A DNA stretch of 64,000 nucleotides from Thermosynechococcus sichuanensis E542 (GTDB lineage Bacteria > Cyanobacteriota > Cyanobacteriia > Thermosynechococcales > Thermosynechococcaceae). The number at the start of each line of letters is the position of its first letter. Position 1 is the first letter of the stretch. Under the pieces are notes generated by a model. The model ran no database searches and was not told where the DNA came from. It saw only the letters and a list, made by a program, of their open reading frames with translations. Of the stretch, positions 35,101 to 44,319 are shown in pieces. The translations under genes were made by a program, and so were the position numbers. The DNA is taken from positions 2,093,001-2,157,000 of the forward strand of contig NZ_CP032152.1 in assembly GCF_003555505.1 (NCBI RefSeq), read 5' to 3'.

Positions 35101-36564
35101 ATGTCCACACTACAGCAAATTACCCCTTGGCAGCGGGTAACGGAGGAGCTAACGGCCATTGTCGGCAAGGGAAGTGTCATCACTGATGTGGCGGAAGCCC
35201 TTGTGTATGAGTGTGATGGCCTATCTATGTATCGGCAGCGCCCCAAGTTGGTCGTGCTTCCCCAAACCACTGCCCAAGTCTCAGCCATCCTCAAAGTGTG
35301 CGATCGCTATCGGATTCCCTTTGTAGCCCGTGGCTCAGGGACGGGGCTATCGGGGGGGGCTTTGCCCCATACCGAGGGAATTCTCATTGTCACCTCCCGC
35401 ATGCACCAGATTTTAGACATTGATCTGGCCAATCAGCAGGTAGTGGTGCAGCCGGGGGTCATCAATGCTTGGGTCACCCAAGCCGTCGCCGATGAGGGCT
35501 TTTACTATGCCCCGGATCCATCGAGTCAAATTATTTGCTCCATTGGCGGCAATGTGGCCGAGAACTCCGGCGGTGTCCATTGCCTGAAGTATGGCGTCAC
35601 CACGAATCATGTGCTGGGACTGACGGTGGTTTTGCCCAATGGTGAGATTGTTGAACTCGGTGGTGCAGCCCCAGAAATGCCCGGCTATGATCTCATGGGG
35701 GTTTTTGTTGGGTCTGAGGGCACCCTAGGGATTGCTACGGAAATTCGGCTGCGGATTCTCAAACAGGCGGAGGCGATCGCCGTTCTATTGGCGGACTTCA
35801 CCACGATTGAAGCGGCCGGCGAAACCGTTTCCGCGATTATCCGTGCCGGTATCATTCCCGCTGGCATGGAAATTATGGACAACCTGAGTATCAATGCCGT
35901 CGAAGATGTCGTGGCCACCAACTGCTATCCCCGCGATGCTGGCGCTGTTCTCCTTGTGGAAGTGGATGGCTTGGATGCCGAAGTGCCGATTTTGCAGGAG
36001 CGGGTGACACGCATTTGCTATGAACAGGGGGCACGCCACGTTACTGTGGCCACAGAAGCCGAAGATCGTCTCCGTCTTTGGAAGGGGCGCAAAGCCGCTT
36101 TTGCTGCTGCCGGTCGCCTCAGTCCGAATTATTTTGTCCAAGATGGGGTGATTCCCCGCAGTCAACTGGCCACCGTCCTCAAGGAAATTGCACAACTGAG
36201 TCAGCGCAGTGGCTATCGCATTGCCAATGTTTTTCACGCGGGCGATGGTAATCTGCATCCTTTGATTCTTTATGATCAAGCGGTACCTGGTGCCCTTGCA
36301 GAGGTGGAGGCTCTCGGGGGTGAAATCCTCAAGCTCTGTGTGCGCTTGGGGGGGAGTATCTCTGGAGAGCATGGTATTGGCAGTGATAAAGCCTGTTTCA
36401 TGAGTGAAATGTTTAGCCCAGCGGATCTAGAGACGATGCAGCAGGTGCGCTCTGCCTTTGATCCAAAACGTCTGGCCAACCCCGAAAAGGTCTTTCCGAC
36501 ACCGCGAACCTGTGGGGAGGCAGCTCATCAACTCAAAGACTTTCCCAACATTGAGGCATTTTAA
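35101..36564 (+). CDS. glcD: FAD-linked oxidase, glycolate dehydrogenase subunit GlcD-like
   Basis: A 487-residue flavoprotein of the GlcD/D-lactate dehydrogenase family, expected to oxidise glycolate from photorespiration (or D-lactate). The FAD-binding PP-loop is [17 protein letters not shown]; further blocks are [42 protein letters not shown] and [15 protein letters not shown] start at the ATG at 35101 rather than a TTG at 35095. No GlcE or GlcF neighbours, so the cyanobacterial single-subunit form is likely. The stop overlaps the next ATG (TAATG), giving an unexpected pairing with a CobW GTPase. Confidence 0.92.
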   Translation: MSTLQQITPWQRVTEELTAIVGKGSVITDVAEALVYECDGLSMYRQRPKLVVLPQTTAQVSAILKVCDRYRIPFVARGSGTGLSGGALPHTEGILIVTSRMHQILDIDLANQQVVVQPGVINAWVTQAVADEGFYYAPDPSSQIICSIGGNVAENSGGVHCLKYGVTTNHVLGLTVVLPNGEIVELGGAAPEMPGYDLMGVFVGSEGTLGIATEIRLRILKQAEAIAVLLADFTTIEAAGETVSAIIRAGIIPAGMEIMDNLSINAVEDVVATNCYPRDAGAVLLVEVDGLDAEVPILQERVTRICYEQGARHVTVATEAEDRLRLWKGRKAAFAAAGRLSPNYFVQDGVIPRSQLATVLKEIAQLSQRSGYRIANVFHAGDGNLHPLILYDQAVPGALAEVEALGGEILKLCVRLGGSISGEHGIGSDKACFMSEMFSPADLETMQQVRSAFDPKRLANPEKVFPTPRTCGEAAHQLKDFPNIEAF

Positions 36565-37580
36565 TGAGTGCAAAAATTCCAGTCACGATTATTACCGGCT
36601 TTCTTGGCAGTGGTAAGACAACCCTGATTCGGCAGTTGCTCCAGAATGCAGGGGGCAGGCGCATTGCCGTGATTGTGAATGAGTTTGGTGATGTCGGTAT
36701 TGATGGCGAGTTGTTGCAGTCCTGTTGCGATCGCGCGGCGGGCATCTGGGAACTCACCAATGGCTGTCTGTGTTGCACGGTGCAGGATGAGTTTTTGCCA
36801 ACGATGCAAACCCTTTTGGCGCGGCGGCAGCAGATTGATCACATTGTCATTGAAACCTCGGGACTGGCCTTGCCCAAGCCTCTAGTTATGGCCTTTCGTT
36901 GGCCGGAGGTGCGCCATGCTGCCACTGTAGATGGAGTGGTGACTGTTGTTGATGGGCTAGCCTTAGCAGCGGGTCAAGTGAGTGCAGATCTAGAAGCGCT
37001 CTTTGCCCAGAAAGCAGCCGATCCCAGCTTGCAGCATGAGGACACCCCCCTTGAGGAACTTTTTAATGATCAACTGGCCTGTGCCGATTTAGTCATCCTC
37101 AGTAAAGCGGATCAACTGGCTCCCGATCAGGTTGACCATCTAATCACTGAACTGCGCCGTCAATTGCCCCCACGGATTAAGCTGCTGGCGGCTCAGCAAG
37201 GGCAGGTACCTGCGGATCTTTTGTTGGGATTTAATGCAGCAGTTGAGGAAAACTTGGGGCAGCGACCCAGCCACCATGATTTTGAGGAGGAGCATGACCA
37301 CGATGCAGAAATTCAGGCGGTTTGTTTAGAGTTGGGGACTTGGGATTTGCAACGCCTACGTCAATCCCTTGAGCGCTTGCTGCAAGTGCCAGATATTTAC
37401 CGCATTAAGGGCTTTGCAGCCATTGAGGGCAAGCCGATGCGACTGGTGGTACAGGGGGTCGGTCAGCGGTTAGACTCGTTTTACGATCGCCCGTGGCAAG
37501 CGGCAGAGTCACGCCAAACTCGTCTAGTGGTGATCGGTCGGCAGTTGAATCCACAGGAGTTACTGTCCCATTTTGGCTAG
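36564..37580 (+). CDS. cobW: CobW/COG0523-family GTPase metallochaperone
   Basis: A 338-residue G3E GTPase. Walker A is GFLGSGKTT (residues 12-20), the metal-binding CxCC motif is GCLCC (C68, C70, C71), the Walker B/ETSG region is [11 protein letters not shown], and SKAD gives nucleotide specificity. A His/Asp/Glu-rich stretch, [13 protein letters not shown] (about 231-243), could hold metal. Length and sequence fit the cyanobacterial CobW proposed to deliver cobalt to cobaltochelatase, but other COG0523 proteins handle zinc, so the metal is uncertain. It overlaps the glcD stop by one base. Confidence 0.88.
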   Translation: MSAKIPVTIITGFLGSGKTTLIRQLLQNAGGRRIAVIVNEFGDVGIDGELLQSCCDRAAGIWELTNGCLCCTVQDEFLPTMQTLLARRQQIDHIVIETSGLALPKPLVMAFRWPEVRHAATVDGVVTVVDGLALAAGQVSADLEALFAQKAADPSLQHEDTPLEELFNDQLACADLVILSKADQLAPDQVDHLITELRRQLPPRIKLLAAQQGQVPADLLLGFNAAVEENLGQRPSHHDFEEEHDHDAEIQAVCLELGTWDLQRLRQSLERLLQVPDIYRIKGFAAIEGKPMRLVVQGVGQRLDSFYDRPWQAAESRQTRLVVIGRQLNPQELLSHFG

Positions 37581-37586
37581 GAGGCT

Positions 37587-39899
37587 ATGGCTAGCCTTGA
37601 GGACATCGTTGACCGCCAACTGCACCAACTATTGGGTAGTGGTGCAACGTGGTTCATTGATGTCGGCGATCGCCACCTCAGCATCTGGATTGAAGCCACC
37701 AACCTTGATCTCAATCGCCTCGCGAATTGGGGTAAGACCTTTTGGCAGCGGTGGCAGCGGGGCAGTCTCCAACTCTTTGCAGCAGAACCCCGTCAGCCTT
37801 TTCCCTATTGGTGGCAATTTTGGTCTGTTGCCTCAGCCACACCGCAGGCGACTCAAATAGGTGAAAATACTGCGGGCGATCGCTTTATTGTCTGCGGACT
37901 TGGCAGCTTGGGGCAATTTTGTATCCAAAGTCTGCGTCGCTTTGCAGGTGAGTATTTGAGTATAGAGATCTGTGCCATTGAACGCCGCGCCAACATTGAG
38001 TGGGAAATTCCCCAGTTGACAGAGTTACTCAGTGAACCGGTGATCATTGGTGATTGTCGCCAAGAGTCAGTTCTCAAGGCGGCTGGGATTGATCGCTGTC
38101 GTACCTTACTGGCGGTGACGAGTGATGAGGCTACCAATATTGCGACGGCAATTGTGGCTCGACGCCTAAATCCTGATGTCCATCTTGTGGTGCGCTCTAG
38201 TCGCGATAATCTCAACGCCCTCCTAGAGAAAAAACTGGGCAGCTTTGTAGCCCTCAATCCCACAGAACTGCCGGCACCGGCCTTTGCCCTTGCGGCCCTT
38301 GAGGAAAATATCCTTGCTGCGTTTACAATTGAGGGCCAGCAGTTTCGAGTCTTCCAACAACCAGTTACCGCTGATAGTCCCCTCGTGGGTACACCTGCCC
38401 ACCGCTGGCAGCGCCGTCACCAACGCCTGATTAGTATTCGCTCTTGCCATTCCCAATCCTCGATCTTCCAGCCGACTCGCCCCCACCGCCTCTTTAACCA
38501 TTGGCCACCCGATTTGCTGTTTGAGGTGGGCGATCGCCCGATTTGGATTGAACGGGTGGAAGTGGTGAAATCCTTGCCCGTTCCTGACCCCCATCCCATC
38601 CAGCGCCTCATTCAGCAGGGGCGCCAACTGCCTGAGCAGGCAGAACAATTTTGGCAGTGGATCCATAGCGATCGCTCCCGTGAGTTGATTTTCAATGGCC
38701 TTTGGATTGGCAGTGGTCTGTGGCTTTTGACCGCGATCCTGCTGCGCTACAACGTCCCCGAACTCACATGGCAAAAGGCCTTTGCTGCCGGCTTTATTCT
38801 CCTGCTGGGGGGCTTTGGCGATGTCTTTGGCGGGCTAGAAAACGATCCGATTCCCCCGTGGCTGCTGGTGGTCTGTATTCTGGTGGCGATCGTCAGTCTT
38901 CTTTTTATTGTCGGTGTCTTGGGACTTTTGGCCGAAAAACTGCTGCAGGCACGCTTTGAGTTCCTCAAGAAACGTCCGCCCCTACCTACAGCGGATCACG
39001 TGATTGTTGTTGGCCTCGATCGCATTGGTCAACAGGTGGTGCAAATTTTGCGTGCCTTCCGTCAACCCCTCGTGATCCTAGTGGATAACCCAGAGCAGAC
39101 CCAGCTTTTTGAAGACTTGCCCATGCTCCTTGGCAACATTCCAGAAAAGCTCCCCCAAGCTCATCTGGAGACCGCTAAGAGTGTGGTTCTCACCACTGCC
39201 GATGAAATGCTGAACCTAGAGGCAGCCCTAATTGCCCGCCAAGCCACGGAGCAGCGGGAGTCCCCCATTGGTTTAGTGATTGGTATTTATGATCCCACCC
39301 TCACCAGTGATCTGCGGGATCTGCTACCCCGTGCTCGCCCCCTCTGTGCCTATGCTCTTGCTGCTGAAGCCTTTGCCGGTGCTGCCTTTGGGGAAACGAT
39401 GCTGGGTCTATTTCAGATTGATCAGCAGACGGTACTGATTGCCGATTACACCGTTACTGCTGGGGATACCCTTGAGGGCAAGTTGATTGGGGAGGTGGCC
39501 TACGGGTATGCAGTCATTCCCATTTTTTACAATCGCCATGAGCACTTTTTAGGGGGTGAGACCAATTACCAATTTTTGCCCAGTGACACGCTGCAACTCA
39601 CGGTGGGCGATCGCTTGGTTGTCTTAGCCACAATTGATGGCCTACGGCGCATTGAACAGGGCAAAATGGCTCCCCGACGTCTCTGGCGGCTGTGGGTCGG
39701 TCCCCCTCGCAATGCGGAAGCCGCCCTAGAAATTGGCAATCTAATCACCAAGATTACAGGCCTGCCTCTGCCGCGATCGCGGGCTTTTATCGAACAACTC
39801 CCTGCCACGCTTACCCTCGAAATCTATGAACCCCAAGCCTTCCGCCTCGGACAACAACTGCAAGCCCTCGCCCCTGTCCGCCTCTTTCCTTTGACATAA
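37587..39899 (+). CDS. two-RCK-domain potassium-channel-like protein
   Basis: A 770-residue protein: N-terminal region of about 90 residues, a first TrkA-N/RCK domain (about 95-320, FIVCGLGSLGQFCIQSLRRF), a membrane section (about 365-460) and a second TrkA-N/RCK domain (about 465-700, HVIVVGLDRIGQQVVQILRAF). The membrane section has two hydrophobic helices flanking a short re-entrant stretch, LLGGFGDVFGG, with GGFGD at 408-412 where K+ channels have TVGYGD. I read it as a pore with a GFG-type filter; it could instead be a non-conducting relative. A GGAGG Shine-Dalgarno precedes the ATG, 6 nt after the CobW stop. Confidence 0.8.
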   Translation: MASLEDIVDRQLHQLLGSGATWFIDVGDRHLSIWIEATNLDLNRLANWGKTFWQRWQRGSLQLFAAEPRQPFPYWWQFWSVASATPQATQIGENTAGDRFIVCGLGSLGQFCIQSLRRFAGEYLSIEICAIERRANIEWEIPQLTELLSEPVIIGDCRQESVLKAAGIDRCRTLLAVTSDEATNIATAIVARRLNPDVHLVVRSSRDNLNALLEKKLGSFVALNPTELPAPAFALAALEENILAAFTIEGQQFRVFQQPVTADSPLVGTPAHRWQRRHQRLISIRSCHSQSSIFQPTRPHRLFNHWPPDLLFEVGDRPIWIERVEVVKSLPVPDPHPIQRLIQQGRQLPEQAEQFWQWIHSDRSRELIFNGLWIGSGLWLLTAILLRYNVPELTWQKAFAAGFILLLGGFGDVFGGLENDPIPPWLLVVCILVAIVSLLFIVGVLGLLAEKLLQARFEFLKKRPPLPTADHVIVVGLDRIGQQVVQILRAFRQPLVILVDNPEQTQLFEDLPMLLGNIPEKLPQAHLETAKSVVLTTADEMLNLEAALIARQATEQRESPIGLVIGIYDPTLTSDLRDLLPRARPLCAYALAAEAFAGAAFGETMLGLFQIDQQTVLIADYTVTAGDTLEGKLIGEVAYGYAVIPIFYNRHEHFLGGETNYQFLPSDTLQLTVGDRLVVLATIDGLRRIEQGKMAPRRLWRLWVGPPRNAEAALEIGNLITKITGLPLPRSRAFIEQLPATLTLEIYEPQAFRLGQQLQALAPVRLFPLT

Positions 39900-40024
39900 A
39901 GATGGTGCCTCAACCCCCGAATAGTCTTAGAACTTCCCATCTCAGGTTCATTGCAGGTGATGCCACGTACAGCCCTCAAGGTAAGATCCTAATGTAAAGA
40001 TCAACGTAACCTTGGGCTGTTGCC

Positions 40025-40690
40025 ATGAGTGGTAACCGTGAGCACCATCTACTGAACATTGAAGATGAAACGGGTAAGCGCACGATCCCTTTGGATGCAG
40101 CAACCTACTCCATTGGCCGCGATGTCACTAATGCGATTATCATTCATGGTCACGGTGTCTCACGGCAACATGCTCTACTGCTGCGGATTCCCTCCTCCAA
40201 TGGCTACCGCTATCGTGTCGTGGATGGCAATGCCGATGGTAAGCCCAGTGCCAACGGTATCTTTGTGAATGGCCAGCGGGTACAAAGCCATGAGCTAAAC
40301 GATGGCGATGAAATTAACTTTGGCGGATCTGTCAAGGCGCTCTATGCCACTGTGTCAATGGGCGAGGCGGAGTTTATTAAGTATTTGAAGAGCGTCAACT
40401 ACCACAGCATTAAGGCCGTGCCCCTGACCTCAACGATTACTCAAGCTGAAGAAGGCGCAGACGATAAACAAGCCGATAAACAATCAGAAGAAGCAACGCA
40501 ATTCAATGCCACTCCCCCACCGCTGCCAGCCAATGCTACCCCAGAATCAGCGCCAGCTCCCAAATCCTCTCCCCCTTGGCTGCTGATTGTTGGCGGGATT
40601 GTCATTGTTCTTTTGATTGCGGGAATTGGCGTTGTGATGATGAACCGACCACCTGCCCCCCAACCGCAGACCCCCACGCAAATGCAGTGA
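40025..40690 (+). CDS. FHA-domain protein with C-terminal membrane anchor
   Basis: A 221-residue protein. The FHA phosphothreonine-binding domain spans about 28-115, with GR (31-32), SRQHA (46-50) and GIFVNGQRVQSHELNDGDEI all in place. After an acidic, Gln-rich linker and a Pro/Ala-rich stretch comes one strong membrane helix (LLIVGGIVIVLLIAGIGVVMM, about 182-206) close to the C terminus, so the FHA domain should face the cytoplasm as a tail-anchored adaptor. FHA domains read Ser/Thr-kinase targets; none is encoded nearby. Its TGA overlaps the start of the methyltransferase gene (TGATG). Confidence 0.9.
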   Translation: MSGNREHHLLNIEDETGKRTIPLDAATYSIGRDVTNAIIIHGHGVSRQHALLLRIPSSNGYRYRVVDGNADGKPSANGIFVNGQRVQSHELNDGDEINFGGSVKALYATVSMGEAEFIKYLKSVNYHSIKAVPLTSTITQAEEGADDKQADKQSEEATQFNATPPPLPANATPESAPAPKSSPPWLLIVGGIVIVLLIAGIGVVMMNRPPAPQPQTPTQMQ

Positions 40691-41592
40691 TGGCCAATTC
40701 TCAAAACTTAGCGCCTACCTTGAACTCCATCTGGCAGCCCCAACCGACGGCGGATGGTTCTTTTACGTTTTTTTCTCCAGAATTTGGGGAAACGTTCCAT
40801 AGTCTTGGGGGGGCACGTCAAGAAGCCTTTGAAAAGTTCGCGATCGCCACCGATCTGCCCCGCAAAGCCCAAGCCTCCCATCTGCGCCTTTTGGACATCT
40901 GCTATGGTTTGGGATACAACACTGCTGCTGCCCTAGAGGTGATTTGGCAGCACAATCCCACCTGTCAAGTCACAGTCATCGGTCTAGAACTGGATCTGCG
41001 CGTTCCCCAAGCAGCTTTAGCAGTCATGCCCCCTTGGCCAGCATCGGTTCAAGCGATTCTTGCAGGACTAGCTCAGCAACAGCAGGTAAGCACCCCACAG
41101 TGTCAGGCACAGCTTTTTATTGGCGATGCCCGCCAAACGATTCAAGACCTTGTTCGTCAAGGATTCCAAGCAGATGCGATTTTTCTTGATCCCTTTTCAC
41201 CCCAGCGCTGTCCGCAACTGTGGACGGTGGAGTTTCTCAGCTTAGTGGCTCAGTGTTTGGCTCCTGAGGGGCATTTGGCCACCTATTGTCGTGCCGCTGC
41301 TGTTCGTGCCGCTTTGCAGGCGGCGGGTTTACACCTTGGAACGCTGCCGATTGCTGCCCCCCAGCACAGCCATGAATGGGCACAGGGAACGGTGGCTCGC
41401 TGGCAAGCCGATCAGCTTATTCCCCTGTCGCTGATGGAGCAGGAACATTTACAAACCCGCGCGGGTATTCCCTACCGCGATCCGCACCTGCGGGATAGTG
41501 CCGAGACCATTCGATCGCGCCGCCAGGCGGAACAGCAAAGCGCCAACCGTGAATCCACCAGTCGTTGGCGACACCGCTGGGGCATTACTTAG
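40690..41592 (+). CDS. MnmC-like tRNA 5-methylaminomethyl-2-thiouridine methyltransferase (MnmD domain)
   Basis: A 300-residue protein of the MnmC methyltransferase domain (DUF752) type. Family blocks are the opening PQPTADGSFTFFSPEFGETFHS, LLDICYGLGYNTAAAL (SAM loop), the glutamate of VIGLELD, and FLDPFSPQRCPQLW. In E. coli the domain is fused to an oxidase and completes mnm5s2U34; here it is alone, as in other cyanobacteria. The long frame begins at 40576, but the ATG at 40690, sharing TGATG with the FHA stop, fits the conserved N terminus. The 3' end overlaps the M50 gene by 8 bp in convergent orientation. Confidence 0.88.
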   Translation: MANSQNLAPTLNSIWQPQPTADGSFTFFSPEFGETFHSLGGARQEAFEKFAIATDLPRKAQASHLRLLDICYGLGYNTAAALEVIWQHNPTCQVTVIGLELDLRVPQAALAVMPPWPASVQAILAGLAQQQQVSTPQCQAQLFIGDARQTIQDLVRQGFQADAIFLDPFSPQRCPQLWTVEFLSLVAQCLAPEGHLATYCRAAAVRAALQAAGLHLGTLPIAAPQHSHEWAQGTVARWQADQLIPLSLMEQEHLQTRAGIPYRDPHLRDSAETIRSRRQAEQQSANRESTSRWRHRWGIT

Positions 41593-42328
41593 ACCGGGTA
41601 TAGGCCACTTTGAGACTCCACAGCAGCAACCCCAACGTCATCGCAGAAATCAGCGCCCCCCACAGCCAATAGGGGAGCCACAGGTACTGCTGGAGAAGCC
41701 CCGTATCGGAAAGCTGCCCCCCCGGAATGGCATAGGTAAAGAGGTAGTCCACCTGCTGAAAGGTACTAATACAGGCCTGCACCCCAAGGAACTGAATGGA
41801 AATCCCCTTGAGCCAGCGATTGCCGCGATAGGCCACCAGCAGAATGGCAATCCCCACCAACGTCATGAAGACAATGCCAAAGAGCGATCGCACCCACAGC
41901 AGCACTGAGGCGAGGATAATCATTCCTAGGGCTTTGAGGCAAATATCTGTGGCACGATGAGAGCGGCTCGACAAAATAAAGAGACTGCCAGCGATCGCGG
42001 GGCCTAGGGGTCCGCCAATGGCAACTAAGCCATGTCCTAAATTGCCCAGTAGCACCTCGCCCCCGTAGCGCGCAAACCCTGAACCACTGGGATAGATGAC
42101 TAATTCACGAAAGTAGCCCCCCAACAAAATCGCCGTGAGACCATGCCCCATCTCGTGGAACCACGTGGCCAGGATTGTAAAGGGATACAGCAGATAGTTC
42201 CCTAAGGGAATCTGCCAAAGAATAATCGTGACAAGGGCGGCGATCGCCAGCAGCAGTGCCGAACGGGGTTTCTCATGGGTTGAAACATCCAGTGGGGTGG
42301 ATTTGGGGTCTGGACGATAGCCAAACAT
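41585..42328 (-). CDS. M50-type membrane metalloprotease
   Basis: A 247-residue polytopic membrane protein of the M50/SpoIVFB-like class. The zinc motif HEMGH (58-62) lies in TWFHEMGHGLTAIL, and a second block GPLGPAIAG in helix four may carry the Asn/Asp-Gly motif of intramembrane proteases. Six or so membrane helices are visible. It is a short form without PDZ or CBS domains, and its substrate is unknown. It overlaps the convergent methyltransferase gene and begins 17 nt after the infC stop, so it is likely in the infC transcript. Confidence 0.85.
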   Translation of the reverse strand: MFGYRPDPKSTPLDVSTHEKPRSALLLAIAALVTIILWQIPLGNYLLYPFTILATWFHEMGHGLTAILLGGYFRELVIYPSGSGFARYGGEVLLGNLGHGLVAIGGPLGPAIAGSLFILSSRSHRATDICLKALGMIILASVLLWVRSLFGIVFMTLVGIAILLVAYRGNRWLKGISIQFLGVQACISTFQQVDYLFTYAIPGGQLSDTGLLQQYLWLPYWLWGALISAMTLGLLLWSLKVAYTRSK

Positions 42329-42345
42329 ACGCTCCCCAGCAGGAA

Positions 42346-42912
42346 TTACCGCTTCGGTGCCAAAAACATGATCATATTGCGCCCTTCTTGTTTCGGTGCC
42401 TGCTGCACTTCGGCCACCGCTTGCAGGTCATTGGCCATGCGGTTGAGGAGTTCTTCGGCCAAGTGGGAGTGCTGAATTTCCCGCCCTCGGAAGGTCACAG
42501 TGGCCTTCACCTTGTCGCCAGCCTTGAGGAAACGCTCGGCGCGGTTGATGCAAACGTTGTAATCGTGTTCCTCGATTTTGTAGCGCATCTTCACCTCTTT
42601 GACATCGGAGGTGTGTTGCTTTTTGCGAGCCTCACGCGCCTTCTTCTCCTGCTCAAAGCGAAACTTGCCGTAGTCAATAATTTTGCAAACGGGTGGATCT
42701 GCCTTGTCACTGACGAGAACAAGGTCAAGTTCCTTTTCACGGGCGATCGCGATCGCCTCTTGGGACGACATAATCCCCAATTGGGAACCATCACTATCCA
42801 CCACCCGCACCCGAGGAAAGCGGATGCGCTCATTAATCATGGGTTGTTCTTGCTGTGTTTTCTTGGTAAGAGCCACTGGTACCTGTACTGTCGTTGATAA
42901 AGGTTGGTGCAA
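42346..42912 (-). CDS. infC: translation initiation factor IF-3
   Basis: A 188-residue IF-3: N-terminal domain with [22 protein letters not shown], linker rich in Lys/Arg ([21 protein letters not shown]) and C-terminal domain with [17 protein letters not shown] and [20 protein letters not shown]-3 checks start-codon pairing and prevents 30S-50S joining. The start is TTG at 42912, preceded by AGGA with a 6-nt gap; in-frame alternatives are GTG at 42876 and ATG at 42840. The TTG has the best Shine-Dalgarno. A rare start codon in infC recalls the AUU autoregulation in E. coli. The upstream region is divergent with an RND adaptor gene. Confidence 0.93.
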   Translation of the reverse strand: MHQPLSTTVQVPVALTKKTQQEQPMINERIRFPRVRVVDSDGSQLGIMSSQEAIAIAREKELDLVLVSDKADPPVCKIIDYGKFRFEQEKKAREARKKQHTSDVKEVKMRYKIEEHDYNVCINRAERFLKAGDKVKATVTFRGREIQHSHLAEELLNRMANDLQAVAEVQQAPKQEGRNMIMFLAPKR

Positions 42913-43104
42913 GGACTGTCCTAGCCTCTGAGGGCAGCTAGAAATGACCCCCTGCCCCTTGCTCTACATCTTAGCCGAGGATTGCCAATAGGAGCTATTC
43001 TCTATCACAGCAACTAATTATTAAAGCAGCACTCGCCATAGGCGCCTCTAGGCTAAACTGAGGATACTTATTGCCCACTCTGGGTGACATTTAAGGTTTG
43101 AGGT

Positions 43105-44313
43105 ATGGCGCAACGGCAACGGCTCACGTCAGCTCTCCTAGGAAGTCTTTGCTTCCTTGCTACCGCCTGTGGTCAACCAAAGGCAACGGCGCCCCCACCA
43201 GCGGCACGGGTCAAACTTGCTGCGGTTCAGACGGAAATCCTTTCGCAAACTGCTGTTTACAATGCCTCTTTGCAATCGCGGGAGTCCATCACCCTACAAC
43301 CCCAAGTTTCGGGTCGAATTGCGCAAATCAATGTTCAAAACGGCCAGTTTGTCACTCAAGGTCAGCCCCTCATCCTCATTGACCCCTCAGAACAGCAAGC
43401 CGTTGTTGCCAGCAATCTAGCCGCGATTCAATCTGCCCAAGCCAATGTAGAGAATGCCCGCTCGATCCTCCGCGCCCTTGAAGCCCAGCGCCGCTCCAAT
43501 CTGGCCACCGTAGAGTTCAATCGGATTCAAGCGGAACGCTATACGGCACTCTTTGAAGAAGGGGCTGTGTCCAAAGAACAAGCACAATCCTTCATCACCA
43601 GCTTTCGCACGGCCCAAGCAACGCTCCAACAAACCGAGGCAGATATTCGTGCCCAACAGGCGACCATTGCCCAGTTAGAAAAAGTTCTCTTGGCTGCCCA
43701 AGCCAATGCCCAGCAGCAGGCCGTTGTCCTAAATTGGTTTCAGGTGCGTGCCCCCTTTAGTGGTGTTGTCGGCAATATTCCCCCCAAAGTGGGCGATTTT
43801 GTAACGCCCCAAACCGACCTCCTCACCCTGACCTCAAATCAACCCCTAGAGGTCTATATCCAAGTGCCCATTGAGCAAGTCCCCCGCATTCGGATGGGGA
43901 CACCGGTGGAATTAATAGACATGAATGGCAATGTCGTCGGTACGAGTTCCGTCTTTTTCATTGCCCCCAACACCACAAACAATACCCAAACCATCTTAGT
44001 TAAAGCACTCTACGACAATACGCGGAATAATCTCCGTGCTGATCAACAAATTCAAGCCCGCATTATTCTCGAGCAGCAACCAGGAATTCTGGTGCCGACT
44101 ACGGCTGTCTCCAATCTTGCTGGCCAAAACTTTGTCTTTGTTGCCGAAAAAGATGCCGAGGGCAACATGATTGCCAAGCAAAAACCCATTCAAGTGGGAG
44201 CAATCCAAGGGAATAGATATCAAGTTTTTGAAGGCCTCAAACCGGGAGAGCAGATTGTTGTCTCGGGAATTCAGCGCCTGCGCGATGGTGTGCCCATTAC
44301 TCCTGAGTCTTAA
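43105..44313 (+). CDS. RND-efflux periplasmic adaptor lipoprotein (MFP)
   Basis: A 402-residue AcrA-like membrane-fusion protein with a lipoprotein signal (CFLATAC, lipidated Cys about residue 22), a biotinyl-lipoyl pair (QPQVSGRIAQINVQNGQFV and QVRAPFSGVVGNIPPKVGDFV), an Ala/Gln/Arg-rich coiled-coil hairpin (about 90-200), and beta-barrel and membrane-proximal domains (GILVPTTAVSNLAGQNFVFV...). It is 6 nt upstream of the RND pump gene. The outer-membrane TolC partner is not in this window. Substrates are unknown. Confidence 0.92.
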   Translation: MAQRQRLTSALLGSLCFLATACGQPKATAPPPAARVKLAAVQTEILSQTAVYNASLQSRESITLQPQVSGRIAQINVQNGQFVTQGQPLILIDPSEQQAVVASNLAAIQSAQANVENARSILRALEAQRRSNLATVEFNRIQAERYTALFEEGAVSKEQAQSFITSFRTAQATLQQTEADIRAQQATIAQLEKVLLAAQANAQQQAVVLNWFQVRAPFSGVVGNIPPKVGDFVTPQTDLLTLTSNQPLEVYIQVPIEQVPRIRMGTPVELIDMNGNVVGTSSVFFIAPNTTNNTQTILVKALYDNTRNNLRADQQIQARIILEQQPGILVPTTAVSNLAGQNFVFVAEKDAEGNMIAKQKPIQVGAIQGNRYQVFEGLKPGEQIVVSGIQRLRDGVPITPES

Positions 44314-44319
44314 AAAAGC

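Noticed and set aside
39900-39942. Stem AGATGG / CCATCT as a terminator of the channel gene
   Set aside because: The loop is 31 nt long and there is no T-run.
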